Assembly (NCBI RefSeq): GCF_014897585.1
Contig: NZ_JABUXW010000007.1
Span: 1-64,000 of the forward strand
Source of the DNA: Brachybacterium tyrofermentans
GTDB lineage: Bacteria > Actinomycetota > Actinomycetes > Actinomycetales > Dermabacteraceae
Length of the DNA stretch: 64,000 nucleotides
Direction of reading: 5' to 3'
Shown here: in pieces, positions 8,063-16,285 of the stretch
Numbering within the stretch: position 1 is the first letter of the stretch
How the letters are laid out: the number at the start of each line of letters is the position of its first letter
The notes under the pieces: model-generated
Told to the model about the DNA's origin: nothing
The model's database searches: none
What the model saw: only the letters and a program-made list of their open reading frames with translations
Translations under genes and position numbers: made by a program

Positions 8063-9352
8063 TCACGCGGTCGGGGCCTCGCCGAGCGAGCGCAGCCGAC
8101 GCTCGATGAACTGCCGTTCGGCGGCGCCCCCGGCCAGCTCCAGCGCGCGGCGCCAGGAAGCCGCGGCCTCCTCGGGATTTCCCGTCTCGTCCTGGAACAG
8201 GGCCAGGGCGATGTGGAACGGGTGATGGTGCATCAGCTCCGGATCCCCGGCCAAGGCCTCGAGCAGCGCCAGCCCGTCGGCCGGATGCTGCGCCCTGCCC
8301 ACGGCGATCGCGCGGTTCATCCGCACCACCGGGTCCTCGCCGCGGCTCAGCAGCAGGTCGTAGAGCACCACGATCTGCGCCCAGTCGGTGTCCGCGAAAC
8401 GCGGAGCTTCGGCATGCAGGGCTGCGATCGACGCCTGGATGGTGAAGCGATCGGCGTCCGGCCTCCCGGCCGCCTCCCGGACGAGCTCGAGCCCCTCCTC
8501 GATCAGGGTCGCATCCCAGCGGGAGCGGTCCTGCTCCTCGAGCGGGACGGGAATCCCCTCGGCGTCCTCGCGAGCGGGGGAACGGGCGTCGGTGAGCAGC
8601 AGCAGGGAGAGCAGTCCGCCGGGCTCGGCGGGCCCCGGCGCCAGGCGATGGGTGATCCGCGCCAGCCGGATCGCCTCGTCGGTGAGCTCGCGTCGGATCG
8701 CAGTGTCGCCGCTGGTCGCGGCGTATCCCTCGGTGAAGATCAGCGAGATCGCCGTGAGCACGAGCGGCAGGCGTCGGGCACGCTCGGCCGGGTCCGTCGG
8801 CACCGTGAGCGGGATGCGGTTCGTTGCGATCCGCTTCTTCGCGCGGGTGATCCGCGCCTGCAGCGTCGGCACCGGGACCAGCAGCGACTGCGCGATCTCC
8901 GCCGTGCTCAGCGAGGCCACGAAGCGCAGCATCAGGGTGATGCGGTCCACCGGTGCGATCGCCGGATGGCAGCAGCCCAGGAGCATGGCCAGGCGATCGT
9001 CGGGCAGGTCCCCGGCCACGAGGGCCTCGGCATCGGCTGACGGGGCGACCGTCGCGCCCTCCCTCAGGTGCAGCTCGGCAAGGCGACGGGCGGCGGTCGC
9101 ATCGCGACGCACCCGATCCAGAGCGGACCGCTTCGCGACGGTCGTCAGCCAGGCCAGCGGCCGTTGCGGAACACCCTGCTGCGGCCAGGTCCGCAGTGCG
9201 GACTCCATGGCCTCCTGGGCGGCGTCCTCCGCGAGGTCGAGATCTCCGAAGCGGCGCACGAGGGTGGCGAGCAGACGGCTGTGCTCCTCCCGGTGCACCC
9301 GGGCGAGGACGTCGTCCGCGGGCAGGTCCTCGTGCGCCGCGCGGTGGGTCAT
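8063..9352 (-). CDS. ECF42-type RNA polymerase sigma factor
   Basis: A 429-residue protein. The first 190 residues carry sigma region 2 (with FGDLDLAEDAAQEAM) and region 4 (LSTAEIAQSLLVPVPTLQARITRAKKRI, the promoter-recognition helix-turn-helix). The remaining 240 residues form the long helical C-terminal extension characteristic of the ECF42 group, including GEDPVVRMNRAIAVG. The ATG at 9352 is five bases after the stop of the YCII gene, so the pair is co-translated. Family knowledge: ECF42 genes are linked to YCII/DGPF genes and recognise TGTCGA-type promoters; such a site occurs upstream of this operon. Confidence 0.92.
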   Translation of the reverse strand: MTHRAAHEDLPADDVLARVHREEHSRLLATLVRRFGDLDLAEDAAQEAMESALRTWPQQGVPQRPLAWLTTVAKRSALDRVRRDATAARRLAELHLREGATVAPSADAEALVAGDLPDDRLAMLLGCCHPAIAPVDRITLMLRFVASLSTAEIAQSLLVPVPTLQARITRAKKRIATNRIPLTVPTDPAERARRLPLVLTAISLIFTEGYAATSGDTAIRRELTDEAIRLARITHRLAPGPAEPGGLLSLLLLTDARSPAREDAEGIPVPLEEQDRSRWDATLIEEGLELVREAAGRPDADRFTIQASIAALHAEAPRFADTDWAQIVVLYDLLLSRGEDPVVRMNRAIAVGRAQHPADGLALLEALAGDPELMHHHPFHIALALFQDETGNPEEAAASWRRALELAGGAAERQFIERRLRSLGEAPTA

Positions 9353-9357
9353 GGCTC

Positions 9358-9708
9358 TCAGAGGTCGAGCAGGGGGCGCACCTCGATGCGTCCTCCGATC
9401 GCCCCCGGGCACTTCGCGGCCCAGACGAGGGCCTCGTCGAGGGTGTCGACCTCGAGCACGATCGTGCCGCCCACGAACTCGCGGCTCTCGGCGTAGGGGC
9501 CGGCGGTGATCACGGGCTCCGCGTCGCGGTCGGCCTTGGTGAGGCTTGTGCCCTCCTCGGGGTCGGTGAGGGCGAAGCCCCCGGCCAGGACGCCGGCCTT
9601 CTCGAGCGCGGCGTCGAAGGCCATGAACTCCTCCGGGCCGGGTGCGTCGTCGGTCTCGCCGCAGCGATCGTCGGCGAGGTTCCCCATCAGCAGCAGTACG
9701 TACTTCAT
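9358..9708 (-). CDS. YCII-related (DGPF) protein
   Basis: A 116-residue single-domain YCII protein beginning MKYVLLLMG, with the conserved ITAGPYAESREFVGG motif (about residues 71-85). Its role is not biochemically defined; members are the usual partner of ECF42 sigma factors. The ATG at 9708 has a perfect GGAGGAG ribosome binding site. It is the first gene of the YCII-sigma operon, and the ECF42-type promoter at 9762-9788 would drive it. Confidence 0.9.
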   Translation of the reverse strand: MKYVLLLMGNLADDRCGETDDAPGPEEFMAFDAALEKAGVLAGGFALTDPEEGTSLTKADRDAEPVITAGPYAESREFVGGTIVLEVDTLDEALVWAAKCPGAIGGRIEVRPLLDL

Positions 9709-9761
9709 CGTCACTCCTCCATCGGTGCGGTGACCGGTCCGGGCGGCTCGGTCACCACTAT

Positions 9762-9788
9762 GACGAACGGGCGACGCCGAGATCGACA
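9762..9788 (-). promoter_or_regulatory. ECF42-type promoter of the YCII-sigma operon
   Basis: On the minus strand TGTCGA (9788-9783) is followed after 17 bases by CGTC (9765-9762), the signature reported for ECF42-dependent promoters. The start codon of the YCII gene is about 54 bases further on. This supports positive autoregulation of the operon. Confidence 0.65.
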
Positions 9789-9801
9789 GATTCCCGGAAT
9801 C
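9789..9801. promoter_or_regulatory. 13-bp palindrome next to the ECF42 promoter
   Basis: GATTCC-C-GGAATC is a perfect palindrome that directly abuts the TGTCGA element, between the divergent YCII and PAP2 genes. It could be an operator for either direction; no factor can be named. Confidence 0.35.
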
Positions 9802-9828
9802 GATGTCGGACGGCGGACACTGGACCGC

Positions 9829-10794
9829 GTGCGCACCCTCCCGACCGACCCCCACGAGCCCTGTCCGGCGCGGAATCCTGCTCCGGCACGGCGTTCCGTC
9901 CGGGTGCGGCGTCCTGGCCCGGCACCGCGGGGCCGTCGAGGCCTCCTCGTGGCCCTCCTGGTCGCCGCCCTGTTCCTGACGGTAGTGGCCGGGTACGCCA
10001 TCCGCGGGCTGCCGGCGGTGGGCGAGCTGGACCGGGCCGTTGTCAGGGCGGCGAGCACCGGCCTGGACGGGGCTGCAGCCGGGCTCGCGACCGGGATCGA
10101 CCTCGCCCTCGGTCCGCTGTCGGCAGCGCTGCTGATGGGCGTGATGGTCGTGGTCGTCGGAGTGCTGCGTCGCAGCGCATGGGACGGCCTGCGCACGGGA
10201 CTCGTGGTCCTCGTCCCCTGGGTCGCCGTCGAGGGGATCAAGCTCGTGGTGCGCAGGCCGCGTCCGGACGCGGATCTCCTGATCCATCCCCTCGTGCTGT
10301 CGCCGGAGTCGTTCAGCTATCCCAGCGGCCACACCGCCGTCGCGGCCGCGCTCTGCGTCGGGATCCTCTGCTCGCTGCCCGGGGGTCGTGGCGTTCGTGG
10401 CAGGCCCGGCGGTCAGGACAGCAGGGACCAGCAGGGCAGGCGCAATCCGGCGGATCGCCGGGTCGACGCGCGCAGGACGGTGGGCATCGTGCTCGCGGTG
10501 CTCGTGGTCGGTGCGACGGCCTGGTCCCGCGTCGCCCTCGGACTGCACCATCCCACGGACGTGCTGGCTTCGGTGCTGCTGGTGCCGACGCTCGGCCTCC
10601 TGCTCGCTGGTCTGCTGGACCCGCGCCGATCTGGGCCTGCATCCGCCGGACCTGCTCCCGCCAGGCCTGCTCCCGCAGGACCAGCTCCCGCCGGGCCTGC
10701 TCCCGCCGGACCAGCTCGCGCCGGGCCTGCTTCCGCCGGGCCTGCTCCCGCCGGACCCGCTCCGACCCTGGGCGCCCCGACGTCGCAGGGGTGA
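9829..10794 (+). CDS. PAP2-family phosphatase with repetitive tail
   Basis: A 321-residue membrane phosphatase. The three acid-phosphatase signature motifs are present: KLVVRRPRP, YPSGHT and SRVALGLHHPTD, supplying the catalytic His and its partners; likely substrates are lipid phosphates such as undecaprenyl pyrophosphate or phosphatidic acid. About five membrane segments. I chose the GTG at 9829 because GACACT lies seven bases upstream, as in leaderless genes here; an ATG at 9760 is possible but falls inside the divergent promoter. A hydrophilic 25-residue insert (GGRGVRGRPGGQ region) separates motifs 2 and 3, and the last 50 residues are GPAPA-type repeats. Confidence 0.85.
   Translation: MRTLPTDPHEPCPARNPAPARRSVRVRRPGPAPRGRRGLLVALLVAALFLTVVAGYAIRGLPAVGELDRAVVRAASTGLDGAAAGLATGIDLALGPLSAALLMGVMVVVVGVLRRSAWDGLRTGLVVLVPWVAVEGIKLVVRRPRPDADLLIHPLVLSPESFSYPSGHTAVAAALCVGILCSLPGGRGVRGRPGGQDSRDQQGRRNPADRRVDARRTVGIVLAVLVVGATAWSRVALGLHHPTDVLASVLLVPTLGLLLAGLLDPRRSGPASAGPAPARPAPAGPAPAGPAPAGPARAGPASAGPAPAGPAPTLGAPTSQG
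10628..10770 (+). repeat. 15-bp in-frame repeats in the PAP2 gene tail
   Basis: About nine degenerate copies of a 15-base unit (GCTCCCGCCGGACCT type) encode a tail of GPAPA pentapeptides with occasional S, R or T substitutions. Confidence 0.8.
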
Positions 10795-10800
10795 GGGTGG

Positions 10801-10822
10801 GCCCTCGATCGCAGCCGAGGGC
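10801..10822. terminator. hairpin between convergent PAP2 and membrane-protein genes
   Basis: GCCCTCG (10801-10807) and CGAGGGC (10816-10822) form a 7-bp perfect stem with an 8-nt loop, midway between the two stop codons. Confidence 0.55.
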
Positions 10823-10827
10823 GCGGG

Positions 10828-11865
10828 TCAGTCCACGACCGCGAGGCTGGCGACGATCGCCTCGAGGTCGGCGACCTGCTGGTCGATCCCGGTCGCGGCA
10901 CCGGCCACGAGCGCGGCCGGCCCCTGTGGTGCATCGATCACGATGACCACCAGGTCCCAGGAGTCCGTGGTCCCGAAATCCTGATCCGCGGCCAGAGGGA
11001 CCGTTCCCGCGACGATCCAGGCGTCCTGCCCGTCGATGGTGATCGCCTCATCGCGCAGATCCTGCACCTCGAGCGGGTCGACGTAGAGATCCCGGACCAC
11101 GTCCCGGGTGACATCGCACTGGAAGATCGTGCGGGCCGCCTCCTGGGCGCCCGGGTATCCACCTTCCTCGTCGGGGAACTCGACGCCGCCGACGGTCGCC
11201 ACCGAGTACCAGCCGTCCTCGACGGCCTGCTCGGAGGAGGCGAGGTCGACCATGTACGACTCCTGTGTGCCCCAGTCGATCCCGGTCGACCAGCCCTCCT
11301 GCAGGTCGTACTCGATCCCGCCGCCGCGCACCGTCCCCGCGGACGCCATGGACCGGGTCGTGCCGTCGTGGATGGTGCAGGGCCGGGTCGGGGCCGAGGT
11401 GAGCGTGGGCGAGCCTCCGGTGAGGGGCTCGTCGTCCTCGCCGGGGACATACTCCCCGGGGTGCTCTGACGGGGAGGAGGACTCCTCCGTCGTGGGGGCC
11501 GTGGTGGGAGTCTGCTCCGGGCTGGGGGACAGGACCGTGTTCCACAGCACCAGTGCGACCACGACGAGCAGGATCAGCAGCAGGCCGCAGCCGCCGAGCC
11601 CGGCGAGGAGAAGCTCGCGGGGAGGGTGGCCTCCGTCGGGACGGCTCGGCGCGGACCCTCCCGCGAGGCCGCCCCTCGCGCGCTCACCTGCCTGGCCTCC
11701 CGCGCCCTCCGTGCCGCCTCGGAAATCAGGCAGCGCCTGGCCCGGTCCGGTTGCGCCCGATTCAGGAGTGCTCCGTCCCGCTGCTCCTGGCTCAGGAGTG
11801 CTCGGTCCTGCTGCGCCTGGTCCCGACCCGTCGGTCGAACGCCCACCCTCGATCTGTCCCGCCAT
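10828..11865 (-). CDS. membrane-anchored extracytoplasmic protein, unknown function
   Basis: A 345-residue protein with a 90-residue Gly/Pro/Ala/Ser-rich cytoplasmic head, one membrane segment (about residues 89-111, LLLAGLGGCGLLLILLVVVA), a Thr/Ser/Pro/Glu linker and an extracytoplasmic domain of about 190 residues with two Cys (CTIHDG and FQCDVT) that could form a disulfide. I do not recognise the domain. The head contains repeats (GAAG/STPEPG type) encoded by near-identical DNA around 11745-11835. Several similar one-pass proteins occur at 62517 and 63454. Confidence 0.7.
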   Translation of the reverse strand: MAGQIEGGRSTDGSGPGAAGPSTPEPGAAGRSTPESGATGPGQALPDFRGGTEGAGGQAGERARGGLAGGSAPSRPDGGHPPRELLLAGLGGCGLLLILLVVVALVLWNTVLSPSPEQTPTTAPTTEESSSPSEHPGEYVPGEDDEPLTGGSPTLTSAPTRPCTIHDGTTRSMASAGTVRGGGIEYDLQEGWSTGIDWGTQESYMVDLASSEQAVEDGWYSVATVGGVEFPDEEGGYPGAQEAARTIFQCDVTRDVVRDLYVDPLEVQDLRDEAITIDGQDAWIVAGTVPLAADQDFGTTDSWDLVVIVIDAPQGPAALVAGAATGIDQQVADLEAIVASLAVVD

Positions 11866-11990
11866 GCCTCACCCCGTCGGCCCCCTGGATCCACCCGGAT
11901 CCGTGAAGAGGGCCAGCTTACGGAAGGCCGGAGTGCCCACGATCACAGAAGCATTCCGGAATATCGCAAGATCCGAGTGGCGTAAAGCGC

Positions 11991-12009
11991 GGAGGTGAGG
12001 CTAGCCTCA
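11991..12009 (+). promoter_or_regulatory. IdeR/DtxR-type iron box
   Basis: The 19-bp site GGAGGTGAGGCTAGCCTCA matches the DtxR/IdeR consensus at 14 of 19 positions and contains a perfect 14-bp palindrome (11996-12009 region, TGAGGCTAGCCTCA). It abuts a TAGTGT hexamer (12011-12016) that fits a -10 element, so an iron-loaded repressor bound here would block transcription of the siderophore ABC operon. Confidence 0.75.
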
Positions 12010-12063
12010 GTAGTGTCCTGCGGCGCCCCGAGCGCCCGACCACTGACAGAAGGCCCTTCCCTC

Positions 12064-13074
12064 ATGACTTCGTTCTCCCGCCGCCACTTCGGCGCCGCGT
12101 CCGCAGCCGGCGCTCTCGGTCTGGTCCTCACCGCCTGCGGCGGTTCTGCCGGAGCCGGTGACGGCGGTGCGGCCGACGCCGCCGGCGAGAACCCCGCGGA
12201 CACCGTGGAGATCGAGGACAACAACGGCACCCAGGCCGTGCAGACCCCGCCGAAGTCCGTCGTCGCGACCGACAACCGCACCTTCGAGACGCTCGAGAGC
12301 TGGGACGTCACGCTGACCGCCGCGGCCCGCGCGCTCATGCCGACCACGAACTCCTACCGTGACGACGAGTCGATCATCGACCTCGGCAACCATCGCGAGC
12401 CCGATCTCGAGGCCGTCGTCGCCGCCGAGCCCACCCTCATCATCAACGGCCAGCGTTTCGCGCAGTACCACGACGACTTCACGAAGTACGCGCCGGACGC
12501 GACGATCCTCGAGCTGGACCCCCGCGACGACAAGCCCTTCGCCGACGAGCTGAAGCGCCAGATCACCGCCCTCGGCCAGATCTTCTCCAAGGACACCGAG
12601 GCGACGGAGCTCGGCGCTGCGCTGGATGCCGCCATGGAGCGCGTCACCGCCGCCTACGACGGCTCCGCCACCGTCATGGCCGTGAACGTCTCCGGCGGCG
12701 CGATCGGCTACATCGCCCCCGGGGCGGGCCGCACGCTGGGCTGGACCTTCGACGCCTTCGGCTTCGTCCCCGCGCTCGAGGTCGAAGGCGCGAGCGACGA
12801 CCACCAGGGTGACGACATCTCCGTCGAGGCCATCGCGAGCTCGAACCCCGACTGGATCCTGGTCATGGATCGGGACGCCGCGATCAGCGCCGACGATCCC
12901 TCGTACCAGCCGGCCGCGACCGTGCTCGAGGCCTCGGAGGCGCTCGCCGGGGTCACCGCGATCGCCGAGGGCAACCTCGTGTACATGCCCGCGGATACGT
13001 ACACCAACGAGTCGATCCAGACCTACACGGAGTACTTCGAGACCCTCGCCGACGCCCTCGAGGGCACGGCCTGA
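12064..13074 (+). CDS. siderophore ABC transporter substrate-binding lipoprotein
   Basis: A 336-residue periplasmic-binding-type lipoprotein. The start MTSFSRRHFGAASAAGA has a Tat-like twin arginine, and LTAC at about residue 21-24 is a lipobox. The remainder is a FhuD/CeuE-type helical-backbone binding fold, with TLIINGQRFAQY and DWILVMDRD stretches. It captures a ferric siderophore outside the membrane and delivers it to the two permeases that follow. The resemblance of the ATPase to YclP suggests the YclNOPQ/petrobactin-type subfamily, but the ligand is not known. Start chosen for AGAAGG upstream and for the signal peptide. Confidence 0.9.
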   Translation: MTSFSRRHFGAASAAGALGLVLTACGGSAGAGDGGAADAAGENPADTVEIEDNNGTQAVQTPPKSVVATDNRTFETLESWDVTLTAAARALMPTTNSYRDDESIIDLGNHREPDLEAVVAAEPTLIINGQRFAQYHDDFTKYAPDATILELDPRDDKPFADELKRQITALGQIFSKDTEATELGAALDAAMERVTAAYDGSATVMAVNVSGGAIGYIAPGAGRTLGWTFDAFGFVPALEVEGASDDHQGDDISVEAIASSNPDWILVMDRDAAISADDPSYQPAATVLEASEALAGVTAIAEGNLVYMPADTYTNESIQTYTEYFETLADALEGTA

Positions 13075-13231
13075 GCCTCGTGCACAGCTGGTGACCGAGA
13101 GGCGGCGGCCGGGACCCTGCGGGGACCGGTCGCCGCGTCGTGCGTCGGCCCGCCCGGACCGGTGCCCGCCGTGCCGACCCTCCGCCGGAACCGCCCCGTG
13201 ACCGCCACCCCTCCCAGGACCAGGTGACCTG

Positions 13232-14245
13232 ATGCCCGCTCCACCCGCTCCCGCGGCCCGTTCCCTCGGGGCGCCGCCGGCGCCGCGCCGCGGCCGCGAG
13301 CGACTCCTCGACGGCAAGCTCGTGATCGGCATCGTGATCGTGGTGCTGCTGCTGGTCGCCTCGCTCGGCACGGGCGTCTACGACGTCCTCGGGGCCGACG
13401 ACGGCGCCGAGATGTTCGCGATCACCCGTGTGCCGCGCACGATCGCGCTGGTCCTGGCCGGCGCGGCGATGGCGATGTCGGGGCTGATCATGCAGCTCAT
13501 GACCCAGAACCGCTTCGTGGAGCCCTCCACCACGGGCACCACCGAGTGGGCGGGCCTCGGCCTGGTCCTGGTGATGGTGGTCAGCCCCCAGGCGGACCTC
13601 ATGACCCGTATGACCGTGGCGATCGTGTTCTCGTTCGTGGGCACGATGGTGTTCTTCGCCTTCCTGCGCCGGGTGACCCTGCGCAGTTCGCTGATCGTGC
13701 CGATCATCGGCATCATGCTCGGCTCCGTCGTCGGCGCGATCTCCACCTTCGTGGCCCTGCAGTTCGACGCCCTGCAGAACCTCGGCGTGTGGTTCGCCGG
13801 GTCCTTCACCTCGGTGCTGCGCGGACAGTACGAGGTGCTGTGGATCGTGCTCCTGGTCGGCATCGCGGTCTTCTTCGTGGCGGACCGGCTCACCGTGGCC
13901 GGGCTCGGCGAGGACATCGCCACCAACGTCGGCGTGAACTACCAGCGGGTGCTGCTGCTGGGCACGGGCCTGGTCGCGATCGCGACCGGCGTGGTCACCG
14001 TGGTGGTCGGCAACCTGCCCTTCCTCGGGCTCATCGTGCCCAACGTGGTGTCGATGATGCGCGGCGACGACCTGCGCAGCAACCTGCCCTGGGTATGCCT
14101 GCTCGGCATCGCCATCGTCACCGTGTGCGATCTGGTCAGCCGCACGATCATCATGCCCTTCGAGGTGCCGGTCTCCCTGATCCTCGGCATCCTCGGCGCG
14201 ATCGTGTTCATCGCCCTCCTGCTGAAGCAGCGCCGCCATGGATGA
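13232..14245 (+). CDS. iron-siderophore ABC transporter permease (FecCD family)
   Basis: A 337-residue protein with about nine or ten membrane segments. RVPRTIALVLAGAAMAMSGLIMQ is the diagnostic FecCD entry sequence, and GLIVPNVVSMMRGDDLR is the coupling region that contacts the ATPase. It pairs with the next permease to form the heterodimeric channel. The intergenic gap after the binding protein is 157 bp but shows no terminator, so read-through from the iron-regulated promoter is likely. Confidence 0.9.
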   Translation: MPAPPAPAARSLGAPPAPRRGRERLLDGKLVIGIVIVVLLLVASLGTGVYDVLGADDGAEMFAITRVPRTIALVLAGAAMAMSGLIMQLMTQNRFVEPSTTGTTEWAGLGLVLVMVVSPQADLMTRMTVAIVFSFVGTMVFFAFLRRVTLRSSLIVPIIGIMLGSVVGAISTFVALQFDALQNLGVWFAGSFTSVLRGQYEVLWIVLLVGIAVFFVADRLTVAGLGEDIATNVGVNYQRVLLLGTGLVAIATGVVTVVVGNLPFLGLIVPNVVSMMRGDDLRSNLPWVCLLGIAIVTVCDLVSRTIIMPFEVPVSLILGILGAIVFIALLLKQRRHG

Positions 14246-15407
14246 ACGCCACGCGGATGAGCGCCGCACGATCGTGACCAGCCCGTCCCGTCGCCTGGGG
14301 ACCTCGACCGGGAGCGACCACCTCGACATCTCCACGGCTCCCACCGACACCGCCGAGGAGATCGCGCCGCTGAGCGTGCCGCGGTCGTCCCGCAGCAGCT
14401 CCGTCCGCAGCAGCTCCGGAGCCTTCGCCGACGGCCGGTCCCGACGGCGTTACTGGATCGTGCTGGTCACGCTCGCGGTGCTCGCCGCGGCCTTCGCCCT
14501 GGGCCTGCTCGCGATCGGCAACCCCATGCCGATCGGCTCCCGTGGCTTCTGGCTGATCGCCGAGCTGCGCGCGACCTCGCTCGTGGTGATGGGGGTGGCC
14601 GCGTTCTGCCAGGCCACGGCCACGATCGCGTTCCAGACGGTCACCGGCAACCGCATCATCACCCCATCGATCATGGGCTTCGAGTCGCTGTACACCGCGA
14701 TCCAGACCACCGCCGTCTACACCCTCGGCGTGGCCGGGGTGGTGGCTCTCCAGGGCACCGGGCAGTTCCTGATCCAGGTGGCGCTGATGGTGGCGATGTC
14801 CGTGCTGCTCTACGGCTGGCTGCTGCGCGGCAAGTACGCGAACCTCCAGGTGATGCTGCTGATCGGCATCGTGCTCGGCGGCGGGCTGGGGTCCGTCTCG
14901 AGCTTCATGCAGCGCCTGCTCACCCCGAGCGAGTTCGACGTGCTCACCGCACGCCTCTTCGGCTCGGTCACCAATGCGAGCGTCGAGTACCTGCCGTATG
15001 CGATCCCGCTGTGCCTCGTGGCGGGTGTGCTGATCTGGCTCAACGCCCGCACCCTCAACGTGATCTCGCTGGGCCGGGACGTGTGCATCAACGTCGGCAT
15101 CGACCACGGCCGGCAGACGATCTACACGCTCGTGCTGGTCTCGGTGCTGATGGCGGTCTCCACGGCCCTCATCGGCCCGATGACCTTCTTCGGCTTCCTC
15201 GTCGCGACGCTCACCTACCAGCTCGCCGGCACCCACGACCACCGGCGGCTGCTCCCGGTGGGGGTGCTGGTGGGCTTCGTCGTGCTCGCCGGCGCCTACT
15301 TCCTCATGAACCACGTGTTCTATGCGCAGGGCGTCGTCTCCATCATCATCGAACTCGTCGGCGGGACCGTGTTCCTCGTCGTCATCATGCGAAAGGGACG
15401 CCTGTGA
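14238..15407 (+). CDS. iron-siderophore ABC transporter permease (second FecCD subunit)
   Basis: A 389-residue FecCD permease that overlaps the preceding gene by 8 bp. A long hydrophilic N-terminal extension (about residues 1-70, Ser/Arg-rich) precedes the membrane part, which is longer than usual for the family. LRATSLVVMGVAAFCQATATIAFQ corresponds to the FecCD entry motif in the variant seen in VctD/YclO-like permeases, and GPMTFFGFLVATLTYQ to the ATPase contact loop. It works as a heterodimer with the permease encoded just upstream. Confidence 0.9.
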   Translation: MDERHADERRTIVTSPSRRLGTSTGSDHLDISTAPTDTAEEIAPLSVPRSSRSSSVRSSSGAFADGRSRRRYWIVLVTLAVLAAAFALGLLAIGNPMPIGSRGFWLIAELRATSLVVMGVAAFCQATATIAFQTVTGNRIITPSIMGFESLYTAIQTTAVYTLGVAGVVALQGTGQFLIQVALMVAMSVLLYGWLLRGKYANLQVMLLIGIVLGGGLGSVSSFMQRLLTPSEFDVLTARLFGSVTNASVEYLPYAIPLCLVAGVLIWLNARTLNVISLGRDVCINVGIDHGRQTIYTLVLVSVLMAVSTALIGPMTFFGFLVATLTYQLAGTHDHRRLLPVGVLVGFVVLAGAYFLMNHVFYAQGVVSIIIELVGGTVFLVVIMRKGRL

Positions 15408-16168
15408 TCAGCATCGATGCAGTGCGCAAGACGTACACCTCCTCGTCGGGCACCGTCGAGATCGGCCCGGTCACCCTGGAGATCCCCGCCGGCGGCGTGA
15501 CCGCCCTGGTGGGACCCAACGGGGCCGGCAAGTCGACGATGCTCACGATGGCGGGCCGCCTGCTGGGGATCGACGAGGGCGCGATCGAGGTGGCCGGCTA
15601 CGACATCTCCTCGACCGCCTCGAAGGACCTCGCGAAGATCCTCTCGGTGCTGCGCCAGGAGAACCACTTCGTCACCCGCCTCACGGTGCGCCAGCTCGTG
15701 GGCTTCGGCCGATTCCCCTACTCCAAGGGGCGGCTCACCGCGCTGGACGAGCAGAAGATCTCCGAGGCGATCGACTTCCTGCACCTCGACGAGCTGGAGT
15801 CCCGCTATCTCGACGAGCTCTCCGGCGGCCAGCGCCAGCGCGCCTATGTGGCCATGGTGCTCGCCCAGGACACCGAGTACGTGCTGCTGGACGAGCCGCT
15901 GAACAACCTCGACATGCGCCACAGCGTGCAGATGATGGGGCGCCTGCGCGACGCCGCCCGCGAGCTGGGCCGCACCATCGTGGTGGTGCTGCACGACATC
16001 AACTTCGCGGCCCACTACTCCGACCACATCGTCGCCATGAAGAACGGCGGCGTGGTCGAGGCCGGCCCCGTCGCCGAGATCATGGACGGTGACGTGCTCT
16101 CCCGCGTGTTCGACACTCCGGTGCAGGTCATCGACGGGCCGACGGGACCGCTCGCGGTCTACTTCTGA
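15404..16168 (+). CDS. iron-siderophore ABC transporter ATP-binding protein
   Basis: A 254-residue ABC ATPase. Walker A GPNGAGKST is at residues 37-45, the signature LSGGQRQR at about 139-146, Walker B YVLLDEP at about 159-165 and the switch His in VVLHDINFA. The stretch LVGFGRFPYSKGRLT closely resembles YclP of Bacillus, pointing to the petrobactin/VctC-like subfamily. The GTG start at 15404 overlaps the previous stop in a GTGA arrangement, and AAAGGGA lies upstream, so the last three genes are translationally coupled. Confidence 0.93.
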   Translation: MISIDAVRKTYTSSSGTVEIGPVTLEIPAGGVTALVGPNGAGKSTMLTMAGRLLGIDEGAIEVAGYDISSTASKDLAKILSVLRQENHFVTRLTVRQLVGFGRFPYSKGRLTALDEQKISEAIDFLHLDELESRYLDELSGGQRQRAYVAMVLAQDTEYVLLDEPLNNLDMRHSVQMMGRLRDAARELGRTIVVVLHDINFAAHYSDHIVAMKNGGVVEAGPVAEIMDGDVLSRVFDTPVQVIDGPTGPLAVYF

Positions 16169-16285
16169 GCTCCGGCCCGGCCCGGCGACGCCCGGACCAG
16201 CCCAGCCCGGCCCGGCCCCGTCCAGCCACACGAGCTGTCGTCGCCCAGGTGCCCAGGCGCCGGCAGTCCAGTGCTGGGGAGCGGC

